Notes: generated by a model from the letters alone, not told the origin. A stretch of DNA of 64,000 nucleotides from Altericroceibacterium endophyticum (GCF_009827595.1 NZ_WTYT01000001.1:558001-622000); one strand, 5' to 3'. Shown: positions 1-7,730, counted from the first letter of the stretch. Translations and numbers: made by a program.

Positions 1-438
1 GGTGCTACGATCGGCCTGTATGTTGCTGTGGCCGGAGAAGCGCCAACGGCGGGTTATGCGCGCTATTTCTATGATCAGGGACACCCGCTTGCCCTGCCCG
101 CTTTCACCGACCGCTCTGCGCCGATGGAGTTCCGTTCATGGGACAATCCCTATGTGGAAGAGGCGCTGGAAGAAGGGCCCTTTGGCCCTCAGCCAAGCGG
201 TGATCAACCGATTGTTGTACCGGACATCCTGATTACCCCGCTGGTCGGCTTTACCGAAAGAGGGGAGCGGATGGGACAGGGCGCTGGCCATTATGATACC
301 TGGCTGCAATCTCACCCGCAGGTAACCACAATCGGCCTCGCCTGGGACATCCAGAAAGTGGACATGTTACCGCTGGAGCCACATGACGTGCCGTTAACGG
401 CGATCGTTACGCCCAGCCGCTTTTACGGACCTTTCTAA
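1..438 (+). CDS. 5-formyltetrahydrofolate cyclo-ligase, C-terminal part (5' end outside window)
   Basis: The frame is open from base 1, so the N-terminus lies upstream of the window; 145 residues remain of a family usually about 190 long. The enzyme converts 5-formyl-THF plus ATP to 5,10-methenyl-THF in the cytoplasmic folate pool. The family signature of a GF-x-x-x-G-x-R-x-G-x-G-x-G-x-Y-D loop is visible as GFTERGERMGQGAGHYD, preceded by VPDILITPLV, and the usual late IGLAW strand follows. The stop codon overlaps the start of the next gene (TAATG), so the two are probably cotranscribed. Identification is from the conserved C-terminal substrate and ATP-binding loop, and the folate role agrees with nearby thyA, although thyA is on the other strand. 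Confidence 0.9.
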   Translation, partial: GATIGLYVAVAGEAPTAGYARYFYDQGHPLALPAFTDRSAPMEFRSWDNPYVEEALEEGPFGPQPSGDQPIVVPDILITPLVGFTERGERMGQGAGHYDTWLQSHPQVTTIGLAWDIQKVDMLPLEPHDVPLTAIVTPSRFYGPF

Positions 439-650
439 TGCGCGAAAAACCCACCTGGCGAATTCCATTCGGCATCCTGATGCTGGTGGCAGGACTCGCG
501 CTCTATGGCCTTGCCATCGCAGCTGCGTCCGACTGGATCGGAATGCTGCCTGTGTTGGTGCAGACCATTATCTATCTGGTGCTAGGCATCATCTGGCTGC
601 TGCCCCTGCGCCGTTTCCTGATCTGGATGGAAACAGGCCACTGGGGTTGA
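438..650 (+). CDS. DUF2842 family small membrane protein
   Basis: A 70-residue protein with two predicted membrane helices (about residues 10-30 and 35-57), a basic amphipathic N-terminus (MREKPTWRIPFG) and a conserved-looking C-terminal LLPLRRFLIWMETG block. This matches the DUF2842 family of short alphaproteobacterial inner-membrane proteins, whose function is unknown. Its ATG overlaps the stop of the cyclo-ligase gene by one base, which suggests translational coupling. No catalytic residues can be named. Confidence 0.8.
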   Translation: MREKPTWRIPFGILMLVAGLALYGLAIAAASDWIGMLPVLVQTIIYLVLGIIWLLPLRRFLIWMETGHWG

Positions 651-767
651 TTCCGCCCCTCTACCCACAACCACACCTTTTCCGTTTATTGACGCTCTGA
701 CAGCGGCGCAGAGCGCCCTGTTTTGTGGCGCCCGAATGATGGGCCACGCGCGCGTTTGAAGCGCATA

Positions 768-793
768 CGAAAACGGCGCCCGAAGGCGCCGTT
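768..793 (-). terminator. Rho-independent terminator of tRNA-Asp
   Basis: Perfect 9-bp stem (AACGGCGCC / GGCGCCGTT, 772-793) closed on the minus strand by a stable UUCG tetraloop and followed by TTTTCG. It lies 30 bases past the 3' end of tRNA-Asp, so it most likely ends that transcript. Confidence 0.75.
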
Positions 794-823
794 AACGGTC
801 ATGTTCGTCATGAATTACCCAAG

Positions 824-900
<77 letters not shown>

Positions 901-935
901 TTTCTCAAGGGTGGTGCACCGCTTGGGTGAGGGGG

Positions 936-964
936 CCACTAGGCCAGCTTCCGATTCCTGTCAA
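936..964 (-). promoter_or_regulatory. Probable sigma-70 promoter of tRNA-Asp
   Basis: Minus strand has a consensus -35 TTGACA (959-964) and a -10-like TAGTGG (936-941) separated by exactly 17 bases, 36 bases upstream of the mature tRNA 5' end. Found by reading only. Confidence 0.5.
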
Positions 965-1063
965 CGCTCTGTCATCCAGTTTTCTGAATTAAGATTAAAA
1001 AACTATCCACAGGCCCGCTAACCCACGCAAATCCGCCGTTTTTTTAGACCGTAACTTATACGT

Positions 1064-1097
1064 AAAAAAGGCCCCGCATCCGAGTGGATGCGAGGCC
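1064..1097 (-). terminator. Terminator of the branched-chain oxoacid dehydrogenase operon
   Basis: Minus strand forms a stem of about 12 bp (GGCCTCGCATCC / GGATGCGGGGCC, one mismatch) with an ACTC loop, followed by six T. It lies 25 bases past the E2 stop codon. Confidence 0.85.
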
Positions 1098-1121
1098 CTG
1101 TCCCAAATAATCGAAAATAAA

Positions 1122-2480
1122 TCAGGCCGTCAGAATCAAAGCCGGTGTTTCAATCAGCTTTTTTATCGCCTGAACGAAGCTTGCCGCATCATATCCATCC
1201 ACGACGCGGTGATCGCAGCTGATCGAAATGTTCATCAATTTGCGTTTCTCGATCCGTTCACCGCCCATTCCATCGGCCACGAACATCGGGCGTTCGACAA
1301 TCCGGTTAGGTCCGATGATGGCAACTTCCGGCCGATTGATCACCGGCGTAGTCGCAACGCCGCCCAGCGGGCCAAGCGACGTTATGGTGAGGGTCGAACC
1401 GGACAATTCATCCTTTTTCGCCGTGCCATCGCGCGCTGCCTCGGCAAGGCGGCGGATTTCACGTGCCAGCTGCCACAGATTTTGCGCCTGCGCATTGCGG
1501 ATCACAGGCACCATCAAACCGGTATCCGTCTGCGTCGCCATGCCCAGATGAACCGCACCATGCCGCGTCACGACATTGGCATCATCATCATAGCGGGCAT
1601 TGATCATCGGATAGTCCGGCAATGTCCGGCACAGTGAAGATATAAGGAACGGCAACAGGGTCAGCTTGGGCTTATCCCCCCTTGCACCATTCAAATCCGC
1701 ACGCATCCGTTCCAGATCGGTCACATCGCATTCCTCCACATAAGAGAAATGCGGAATGTTGCGTTTGGATGCAGCCATATTCTCCGCAATGCGCCGGCGC
1801 AGACCGATGACTTTGATGTCTTCATCTGCACGGGCCGGCCCGGCGGAGGAATAGCCGCCAGCATCGCCATAGCTGATAAAGGCATCGAGATCCGAATGCC
1901 GTATCCGTCCATCCTTGGCGGGACGCACATCGGACAGATCGACGCCAAGATCATGCGCCCGCTTACGCACCACGGGACTGGCGAGCACTTTACGTTGCTG
2001 CTGATTAGGCTCTTGCTTGGCCGGCGATGGTGCTGTGGGAGCAGTTTCTGGCTCTGGTCGGTCACTATCCTGCCCATCTGCTTCAACCGCGTCTTCTACG
2101 TCGGAGGCGTCTGGCGTTTCCGTCTCGATCCGCTCTGCAACCTCTTGTTCGGAAACGGCTGGAGGGCTGGTCTGATCGCCAGCATCTTCATGCGCGGCAA
2201 CCGCCTCATTTTCCTTTTTCACATCCTCGGGGACTTCCCCCTCGGTTTCGATAACCACAAGCATAGAACCGATGGCGATGATCTCACCGGCTTCACCGGC
2301 CACTTCAAGAACCTTGCCTGCGACGGGACTTTCCATTTCCACCGTGGCTTTATCGGTCATCATATCCGCAAGGCGCGCGTCTTCTTCCACCGTATCGCCG
2401 GGCTTCACATGCCACTGGACGATTTCGGCCTCGGCGATACCTTCGCCAATATCAGGGAGATTGAATGTAAAGCGGGCCAT
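1122..2480 (-). CDS. bkdB: 2-oxoacid dehydrogenase E2, branched-chain (dihydrolipoamide acyltransferase)
   Basis: Core acyltransferase of the branched-chain 2-oxoacid dehydrogenase complex, which moves acyl groups from E1 to CoA through a swinging lipoyl arm. One N-terminal lipoyl domain is seen (FNLPDIGEGIAEAEIV; the lipoylated Lys is in DKATVEM, residue 44), then a Pro/Glu/Ala-rich acidic linker, a peripheral subunit-binding domain (about 165-205, ASPVVRKRAHDLG) and a catalytic domain ending with the HRVVDG motif. ATG at 2480 is chosen because the family starts MARFTFNLPDIGEG; a GTG at 2489 overlapping the E1-beta stop is also possible. It is the last gene of a three-gene operon. No E3 (lipoamide dehydrogenase) gene is in the window. 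Confidence 0.93.
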   Translation of the reverse strand: MARFTFNLPDIGEGIAEAEIVQWHVKPGDTVEEDARLADMMTDKATVEMESPVAGKVLEVAGEAGEIIAIGSMLVVIETEGEVPEDVKKENEAVAAHEDAGDQTSPPAVSEQEVAERIETETPDASDVEDAVEADGQDSDRPEPETAPTAPSPAKQEPNQQQRKVLASPVVRKRAHDLGVDLSDVRPAKDGRIRHSDLDAFISYGDAGGYSSAGPARADEDIKVIGLRRRIAENMAASKRNIPHFSYVEECDVTDLERMRADLNGARGDKPKLTLLPFLISSLCRTLPDYPMINARYDDDANVVTRHGAVHLGMATQTDTGLMVPVIRNAQAQNLWQLAREIRRLAEAARDGTAKKDELSGSTLTITSLGPLGGVATTPVINRPEVAIIGPNRIVERPMFVADGMGGERIEKRKLMNISISCDHRVVDGYDAASFVQAIKKLIETPALILTA

Positions 2481-2485
2481 GTGCG

Positions 2486-3559
2486 TCACTCGCTCATAAT
2501 TGTGTCAATGGCGTCACCTATGCGGATCGGCCCGGGGAAAAACGCCCATTCCAGACTGTGGGGATAGGGAGTGTCGAAACCAGTCACGCGCTGAACCGGC
2601 GCTTCCAGGTGGTAGAAGCAGCGCTCCTGCACCAGAGCGGCGAGTTCCGCGCCGAAACCGGCTGTTTTGGTCGCTTCATGTACGACCATGCATTTGCCCG
2701 TCTTCTTCACGGATTTTTCGATCGCTTCGATATCAAGCGGCACCAATGTGCGCAGATCCAGAATATCGGCATCCACGCCCTTCTCACGGCAAACGGATTC
2801 CACCACATGGACCATGGTGCCATAGGCCAGCACCGTCAGCGCCTCACCTTCGCGCACCAGCCGCGCTTCGCCCAGCGGGATACGGTAATACCCTTCCGGC
2901 ACGACGCTTTGTGCATGGCTCTTCCAGGGTTTGGCAGGACGATCATAATAGCCGTCAAAGGGGCCGTTATAAATTCGCTTCGGCTCGAAGAAGATAACCG
3001 GGTCATTGTCCTCGATAGCTGCAATCAGCAGACCCTTGGCGTCATAGGGCGTGCTGGGCACAACCGTTTTCATGCCCGACACATGGGCGAAGATCGCCTC
3101 CGGGCTCTGACTATGTGTCTGTCCGCCGAAAATACCGCCACCAAAGGGCGCACGTACTGTCATGGGCGCAATATATTCCGCAGCTGAACGATATCGCAGC
3201 CGGGCCGCTTCACTCACCAATTGGTCAAGGCCGGGATAAATATAGTCCGCAAACTGGATTTCGGGCACGGGGCGCAGGCCATAGGCCCCCATCCCCACCG
3301 CAACGCCGATAATGCCGCATTCGCTGATTGGCGTATCGAACACACGCGTCCGGCCATATTTCTCTTGCAGCCCGGCAGTGGCGCGGAACACGCCACCAAA
3401 ATAGCCGACATCCTCCCCCATCACCATCACATCAGGATCACGGTCGAGCATAATGTCGAGCGCTTCATTGATCGCCTGGATCATATTGATCCGCCGCTCG
3501 CCCGGCGCTGTCGCAGTCTCGTCTTCCACGGCGGCTTCGGCTTTGTTCACTTCGGCCAT
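2486..3559 (-). CDS. bkdA2: Branched-chain 2-oxoacid dehydrogenase E1 beta subunit
   Basis: A 357-residue transketolase-like subunit that forms the E1 heterotetramer with the alpha chain and decarboxylates branched-chain 2-oxoacids (from Val, Leu, Ile) with thiamine diphosphate. Seen are the N-terminal INMIQAINEALD, the GEDVG block that contributes the glutamate activating TPP, the potassium-site region RAPFGGGIFGGQTHSQSPE and the C-terminal transketolase domain with VHEATKTAGFG. The first 25 residues are an Ala/Glu-rich extension. The gene overlaps the 3' end of E1-alpha by 13 bases, and E2 follows at once, which fixes its role in the complex. Confidence 0.93.
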   Translation of the reverse strand: MAEVNKAEAAVEDETATAPGERRINMIQAINEALDIMLDRDPDVMVMGEDVGYFGGVFRATAGLQEKYGRTRVFDTPISECGIIGVAVGMGAYGLRPVPEIQFADYIYPGLDQLVSEAARLRYRSAAEYIAPMTVRAPFGGGIFGGQTHSQSPEAIFAHVSGMKTVVPSTPYDAKGLLIAAIEDNDPVIFFEPKRIYNGPFDGYYDRPAKPWKSHAQSVVPEGYYRIPLGEARLVREGEALTVLAYGTMVHVVESVCREKGVDADILDLRTLVPLDIEAIEKSVKKTGKCMVVHEATKTAGFGAELAALVQERCFYHLEAPVQRVTGFDTPYPHSLEWAFFPGPIRIGDAIDTIMSE

Positions 3560-4824
3560 TTCAGTTCTCTCTCCCTTATGGCCTGCTCGCTCTGTTCTTT
3601 CAGATGCCAGGGCAATTCCTCGAACACATCTTCAAACATGGTCTTGAACGGATGATGCAGACCATGGCCAAGAATGCCGTTCTTTTCGGCTTCCTTGGTG
3701 GCGGCACGGACTTTTTCATCCAGTTCCTTGTCCATGGCGTCATGCTGTTCATCCGACCACTCACCAATCGCGATCAGATGGTTTTTGAGCCGCGTGATCG
3801 GATCACCCAGCGGCCACTCATTCTGCTCCTGCGCAGAGCGATAGGCAGAAGGATCGTCCGATGTGGAATGTCCCTCGGCCCGATAGGTGAAGAATTCGAT
3901 CAGCGTCGGGCCATCGTTGGAACGGGCGCGGTCCGCGGCCCATAATTGCGCGGCATAGACAGCCAGCGCATCATTGCCATCCACCCGCAGGCCGGCAATT
4001 CCATAACCAATCGCGCGCGCGGCAAAGGTCGTTCGCTCAGCCCCTGCAAAACCGGAGAAGCTCGAAATGGCCCATTGATTGTTGACCACGTTGAAGATCG
4101 TCGGTGCGTTATAGACTGCAGCAAAGGTCAGAGCGGAGTGGAAATCACCCTCCGCTGTGGAGCCTTCACCCATCCAGGTTGCCGCAATCCGGCTGTCGCC
4201 CTGCATCGCGCTGGCCATGGCCCAGCCGACAGCCTGTGGATATTGCGTCGCCAGATTGCCCGAGATGCTGAAGAAACTGTGTTCCCGGCTGGAATACATG
4301 ATCGGCAGTTGCCGACCCTTCAACTTGTCGGCCTTGTTTGAATAGATCTGATTGATCATTTCGATCAGCGGATAGTCGCGCACCATCAGCACGCCCTGCT
4401 GCCGGTAAGACGGGAAGACCATATCGTCGAACGCCAGCGCATGGGCAGCGGCAACCGATGTTGCCTCCTCCCCGATACATTTCATGTAGAAGCTGGTCTT
4501 GCCCTGCCTCTGTCCGCGATACATCCGTTCGTCGAAAATGCGGACCAGCGCCATATCTCGCAGGATCGCGCGCATCTTGTCAGCACTGAGCCGAGGGTCC
4601 CACGGGCCATGGGCCTGATCATCATCCCCCAGCACGCGGATAAGGTCGGTACAAAGCGGATTGGTGTCTGCGGCGGCACATGCCTCATCCGGCCGTTTCT
4701 GTTTTCCGGCGGGCGGAATATCCAGATGGGAAAAGTCCGCAACATCGCCGGGGCGATATTTGGGCTCAGGCACATGCAACGCCAAGCGGGGGCGGTTTTT
4801 GCCAGATCCATCGCCTTCGGCCAT
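3547..4824 (-). CDS. bkdA1: Branched-chain 2-oxoacid dehydrogenase E1 alpha subunit
   Basis: A 425-residue E1 alpha chain carrying the thiamine diphosphate fold. The TPP motif runs from GEGSTAEGDFH to the NNQWAIS triad, and the phosphorylation-loop equivalent YRAEGHSTSDDPSAYR is of the branched-chain type, not the pyruvate type. An N-terminal extension of about 60 residues (PEPKYRPGDVADFSHLDIPPAG) is typical of bacterial branched-chain E1 alpha. The start at 4824 has a GGAGAG ribosome site 7 bases upstream. It is the first gene of the operon, behind an AT-rich promoter region, and thyA lies 82 bases further upstream on the same strand. Confidence 0.93.
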   Translation of the reverse strand: MAEGDGSGKNRPRLALHVPEPKYRPGDVADFSHLDIPPAGKQKRPDEACAAADTNPLCTDLIRVLGDDDQAHGPWDPRLSADKMRAILRDMALVRIFDERMYRGQRQGKTSFYMKCIGEEATSVAAAHALAFDDMVFPSYRQQGVLMVRDYPLIEMINQIYSNKADKLKGRQLPIMYSSREHSFFSISGNLATQYPQAVGWAMASAMQGDSRIAATWMGEGSTAEGDFHSALTFAAVYNAPTIFNVVNNQWAISSFSGFAGAERTTFAARAIGYGIAGLRVDGNDALAVYAAQLWAADRARSNDGPTLIEFFTYRAEGHSTSDDPSAYRSAQEQNEWPLGDPITRLKNHLIAIGEWSDEQHDAMDKELDEKVRAATKEAEKNGILGHGLHHPFKTMFEDVFEELPWHLKEQSEQAIRERELKWPK

Positions 4825-4859
4825 CTCACTCTCCAGAAATTATACCATATTTTGTCGTT

Positions 4860-4887
4860 ATATTATTACTCTGAAATGAAACGTCAA
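4860..4887 (-). promoter_or_regulatory. Candidate promoter for the bkd operon
   Basis: On the minus strand a TTGACG (4882-4887) and a TAATAT (4860-4865) are spaced 16 bases apart in an unusually AT-rich stretch between thyA and the E1 alpha gene. A second -10-like TATAAT lies nearer the start codon. No known regulator site was recognised. Confidence 0.4.
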
Positions 4888-4906
4888 TGCGCTATAACAG
4901 AAAGGC

Positions 4907-5863
4907 TCAGACCGCGACCGGCGCCTTTAATGCGGGCTGCGGCTCATAATTCGAAACCGCGAAATCATCGATACGATAGCCAAAGATGCTGTCTGGCTTT
5001 CTTATTACATCAAGCGTTGGATTACCGGCCGGTTCCCGCTGCAATTGCGCCTCCACCAGATCGGCATGGTTCAGATATAAATGCACATCGCCGCCCATCC
5101 ATACGAACTCGCCGGGCTCCAGCCCAGCTTGCTGGGCAATCATGCGCTGCAGCAGTGCCCCCGACCAGAGATTGAATGGCAGCCCCAAGGCGATATCGCA
5201 GCTACGCTGATAGAGTGCGCAATTGAGGCGCCCCTCCCCCACATGGAATTGATAGGTTTTGTGGCATGGCGGCAAAGCCATTCCATCCAGTTCAGCGACA
5301 TTCCAGCCTTCGATAATATGGCGCCGACTGGACGGATTGTTGCGCAAACCATCCACCACCGCAGAAACCTGATTAACGCCCGGTCCCTTTCGAAACAGTC
5401 CATCTTCAGCAGGCTCGTAGCTCGGCCAGTCGACCCACTGCTTGCCATATACCGGACCAAGCTCCCCCCAATCGGCGGCAAAATCGGTATCTGCGACGAT
5501 TCGTGCGGAAAAATCCTCCATCGAGATTTCCTCACCCGTCTCCCTGACGAAACGGGCATGCGGCCAGTCGGTCCAGATCTCGCAGCCTTGAGCGCATAAC
5601 TCGCGAATATTCGTGTCACCCGTCAAAAACCACAGCATCTCACGCGTGGCTGTTTTCCAGTAAACGCGTTTGGTGGTGATCAGCGGCATGGCCCCGTCAG
5701 CAAGGTCGAATCGCATCATGGCGCCAAATAGGGATCGCGTGCCGACCCCAGTACGATCCATCCTTTCATGGCCCTGTTCCCACACGCGCCGCATGAGATC
5801 GAGATACTGCCATTCATAATGGCCGGGATGGGCGGAATCGGTGTGCGAGATAGACATTTCCAT
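4907..5863 (-). CDS. thyA: Thymidylate synthase
   Basis: Makes dTMP from dUMP with 5,10-methylene-THF as carbon donor and reductant. Seen are the phosphate-binding region (DRTGVGTRSLFG), LITTKRVYWKTATREMLWFL, the catalytic cysteine in LPPCHKTYQF (residue 200), QRSCDIALGLPFN and the folate-site end of the chain. At 318 residues it is longer than the 264-residue E. coli enzyme because of an insert of about 50 residues after WFLTGDTNIREL, which is common in other bacteria. ATG 5863 is chosen because AGGG lies 8 bases upstream; GTG 5872 and ATG 5857 are alternatives. No folA gene adjoins it. Confidence 0.95.
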   Translation of the reverse strand: MEMSISHTDSAHPGHYEWQYLDLMRRVWEQGHERMDRTGVGTRSLFGAMMRFDLADGAMPLITTKRVYWKTATREMLWFLTGDTNIRELCAQGCEIWTDWPHARFVRETGEEISMEDFSARIVADTDFAADWGELGPVYGKQWVDWPSYEPAEDGLFRKGPGVNQVSAVVDGLRNNPSSRRHIIEGWNVAELDGMALPPCHKTYQFHVGEGRLNCALYQRSCDIALGLPFNLWSGALLQRMIAQQAGLEPGEFVWMGGDVHLYLNHADLVEAQLQREPAGNPTLDVIRKPDSIFGYRIDDFAVSNYEPQPALKAPVAV

Positions 5864-5893
5864 AGAAAGCACCCTAGCTACAGAAAAGCCCCC

Positions 5894-5922
5894 TTGCCAG
5901 TCCGGTCAGACCCTCCTATAGG
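5894..5922 (+). promoter_or_regulatory. Probable promoter of tRNA-Pro
   Basis: TTGCCA (5894-5899) and TATAGG (5917-5922) are separated by 17 bases, about 50 bases before the tRNA 5' end. It resembles the tRNA-Asp promoter in spacing. Confidence 0.45.
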
Positions 5923-5973
5923 GCCGGCCTGCCTCGCAGCGCAGAGAGCTTAATTGCTCGCGTTTGCACCGGT

Positions 5974-6050
5974 CGGGGAGTAGCTCAGCCTGGTAGAGCA
6001 CTGTCTTCGGGAGGCAGGGGCCGGAGGTTCGAATCCTCTCTCCCCGACCA
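5974..6050 (+). tRNA. tRNA-Pro(CGG)
   Basis: Cloverleaf with acceptor CGGGGAG/CTCCCCG, D arm AGCTCAGCCTGGTAGAGC, anticodon stem CTGTC/GGCAG around loop TTCGGGA (anticodon CGG), T loop TTCGAAT, discriminator A and encoded CCA. It is intact. Its 3' half and nine following bases are repeated in degraded form at 7079-7130. Confidence 0.95.
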
Positions 6051-6059
6051 CATTTTCCG
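6005..6059 (+). repeat. attL-like direct repeat: 3' half of tRNA-Pro plus 9 flanking bases
   Basis: This is the intact arm of an imperfect direct repeat whose partner is at 7079-7130. Identity runs from the anticodon loop (CTTCGGGAGGCA) to CCACATTTTCCG beyond the tRNA end, with a few substitutions and a 3-base deletion in the partner. Tyrosine integrases commonly use exactly this part of tRNA genes as attB. Confidence 0.75.
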
Positions 6060-6108
6060 CCATTTTTGGTTGGTTCACCTTCACTAGGTTTACGCTACTG
6101 CTTCAGTT

Positions 6109-6128
6109 ACCCCGCACTCTTGCGGGGT
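6109..6128 (+). terminator. Hairpin downstream of tRNA-Pro
   Basis: Perfect 8-bp stem ACCCCGCA / TGCGGGGT with a CTCT loop, 59 bases past the tRNA. It lacks a T run, so termination is only likely, not certain. Confidence 0.4.
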
Positions 6129-6460
6129 ACTCACGTATTGCGCGCCAGAGAAAAGCTTATCGTGAAGGGCCTTTTAGGTAAGGCTGCACGGAAGGCTAGG
6201 AATCTGGCACCCTATCCCGCCAAGCTACGGGCGCACATTAGGAAATGTGGGCTTTGCGTGAGCTTCAGCCGACACAGCCGTCCATCACAGGCGGACCACA
6301 AGGACAAGCTGAGGCATTTTGCGGCACACTGATGTCACAATGGACGGCACAGTTGAATGATCTGTAAGAACCCGATTTGAAGTGTTGCTTTCACTCTTCG
6401 AGCCATAAACGGTGCTATCAAGCATAGCCCATCGTTCAGCTATTGTGGAGTATCCAGACC
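6129..6460. other. Non-coding stretch inside the tRNA-Pro remnant
   Basis: No convincing gene is seen. A plus-strand open frame spans 6066-6332 but starts within a few bases of the tRNA, lacks a ribosome site and codes for a basic low-similarity text, so it is not called. No repeat or RNA fold stands out apart from the hairpin at 6109. Confidence 0.5.
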
Positions 6461-6805
6461 TTAACGATTGGCGTCCGGGTCACCCTCTTTCTTAATGTTC
6501 TGATCTTTATTTGCTGAGTTTCCATCAAGATCACCACCTTCATGGGCCCCCTTAAGAACTACTACTCGCCGGCGTGTTGTATAGCTGCCCCGCCCGTCTT
6601 TTTCGCTTTCGACATTAGCATCTTTTTTGCTAATTCGAATATTTGCCCCATCCCCCAAGTCATTAGCGCCTTCACGCTCAGTTTTATTTTTATTGACTTT
6701 TTCTGTATTATTGTTGGCATTCTTTTCCACCGCAAACGCCTGGACTGGTGAAAGCAAGGCTGCGACCAGGATTACCGCGCTCATTTTTACAAATTTTAAA
6801 GTCAT
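6461..6805 (-). CDS. Small secreted Asn/Lys/Asp-rich protein, unknown
   Basis: A 114-residue protein with a clear Sec signal peptide (MTLKFVKMSAVILVAALLSPVQAFA) and a mature part that is almost all polar, rich in Asn, Lys, Asp and Glu, including a TTRRRVVVLKG stretch. It looks intrinsically disordered. ATG 6805 is preferred to an upstream ATG at 6883 because GGAAGAGAG lies just before it and because the signal peptide then begins correctly. Codons are AT-rich compared with the neighbours, which fits arrival with the tRNA-Pro element. No family was recognised. Confidence 0.6.
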   Translation of the reverse strand: MTLKFVKMSAVILVAALLSPVQAFAVEKNANNNTEKVNKNKTEREGANDLGDGANIRISKKDANVESEKDGRGSYTTRRRVVVLKGAHEGGDLDGNSANKDQNIKKEGDPDANR

Positions 6806-7078
6806 CAAAACTCTCTTCCATTCGTTTTGAGCGCGAAGCTCCTTCAGTGATTGCGTCCAATTATCTATAATACAGATTGCCAAGTGATGAATTAAATCTT
6901 CCTACCATAAAATGGCGCCCTCAGGGATATAAGATATTTCATCTATTCTTGAGCATCAGGATCATGAGGATTTTGTTCGCGAGAAAATTTATGTAGACGG
7001 CCTCATTCTCGCGTCAGGTTCCGCCGACGACTGACGCTTGAGTTTCAAAAAAACTGCGCCAATCGTTACGCCTCTTTT

Positions 7079-7130
7079 CTTCGGGAGGCACGGGTCGGAG
7101 GTTCGTATCCCCCTCCGACCACATTTTCCG
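7079..7130 (+). repeat. attR-like degenerate copy of the tRNA-Pro 3' half
   Basis: Starts CTTCGGGAGGCA and ends CCGACCACATTTTCCG, identical in those blocks to the tRNA-Pro copy 1,074 bases upstream. Between them are several substitutions and a 3-base loss in the T-stem/acceptor region, so the segment cannot complete a tRNA fold and has no 5' half. Confidence 0.75.
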
Positions 7131-7164
7131 TTGCCGCCTGAACCTTTTAGCACGGTGAGGATTT

Positions 7165-7392
7165 TCAGCTTCTATCTTCGCTGACTGATTGCCGGATCGT
7201 CCAGATTTCACCGGTTTCAAATCGCTGTTCGCTCAGCACACACAGCCGTTCACCATCTTGCCACAGTTCCAGTGGCCCCGAATGCGGCTGCTGCTTTGCA
7301 ATGCTTAAAGCCTTGCTTGCGTTTTTGGCCTGAAATTCGATCGGTCTGCCCGCATCGTCCGCAGCTTGATGCCTCAGAACATAATTATGCAT
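7165..7392 (-). CDS. Small hypothetical protein (75 residues)
   Basis: A soluble mixed-charge protein (MHNYVLRHQAADDAG, then an ALSIAKQ block and a GPLELWQDGERLCVL strand-like segment) with no signal peptide or membrane helix. The composition and GC content are like those of the surrounding core genes, unlike the AT-rich neighbour to its left, and the frame is clean. A GCAGG sits 3 bases before the ATG. Not recognised; the text resembles short alphaproteobacterial orphan proteins, but no function can be given. Confidence 0.55.
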   Translation of the reverse strand: MHNYVLRHQAADDAGRPIEFQAKNASKALSIAKQQPHSGPLELWQDGERLCVLSEQRFETGEIWTIRQSVSEDRS

Positions 7393-7548
7393 TACCTGCC
7401 CCTGCTGGTTTCATCTTGGCGGCCATTCGGCCTTGCCCCTAAAGATGAAAAGGAAACGGGTTTTATTTCAATATGTTCCTGTAATCGCCCAGACAAAACT
7501 CTTTTCAATCACCCCCTTTCAAATGCTCAGTCGATCCGTTATCGACGC

Positions 7549-7660
7549 GTGGTCATCTGGGGAGTAGCCACCGCCTGCGGGCGGATTCCAGCGTCAACAT
7601 ACTTGGCCGAGAGGTCATGGTGCTGGTGGAATGTGCAAGCATTCAGGCGAGACCAATGAC
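7549..7660 (+). promoter_or_regulatory. yybP-ykoY type manganese riboswitch
   Basis: The leader carries the class hallmarks: GGGGAGTAGCC (7559-7569), GCGTCAACATACTTGG and a closing GAGACCA. A TGGTC (7550-7554) / GACCA (7651-7655) helix would close the aptamer as P1. The downstream gene encodes a GDT1/UPF0016 manganese exporter, a known partner of this class. The likely output is translational: CTCC and GCCGGGC (7671-7683) can pair with GCCCGGC and the GGAG ribosome site (7713-7725), hiding it. Identification is by motif memory, not by a covariance model. Confidence 0.85.
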
Positions 7661-7730
7661 ATCACACCTCCTCCCGGCCGGGCAGGATGTGCGGTGTCGT
7701 TGTGTGTCTTGCGCCCGGCTCGGAGTAATC

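Larger units (their letters stand above)
6005..7130. mobile_element. Probable remnant of a tRNA-Pro-integrated genomic island
   Basis: About 1.1 kb bounded by the two tRNA-Pro half copies. The enclosed DNA is visibly richer in A+T than its surroundings and carries only one plausible gene, a small secreted Asn/Lys/Asp-rich protein. No integrase, excisionase or mobilisation gene is left, so this would be a scar of an island that has lost its machinery, or a very small element moved in trans. Boundaries follow from the repeats; the origin is inferred. Confidence 0.6.

Noticed and set aside
6066-6332. An 88-residue plus-strand frame after tRNA-Pro
   Set aside because: It starts next to the tRNA 3' end, has no ribosome site and no recognisable composition or relatives.
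7079-7130. A second tRNA-Pro gene
   Set aside because: Only the 3' half is present, with a 3-base loss in the T-stem/acceptor region and no 5' half, so no cloverleaf can form.
7617-7730. An in-frame ATG at 7617 that would add 38 residues to the manganese exporter
   Set aside because: The stretch is the riboswitch aptamer and switch helix, codes for a Cys-rich text unlike the family, and the ATG at 7731 has the ribosome site.
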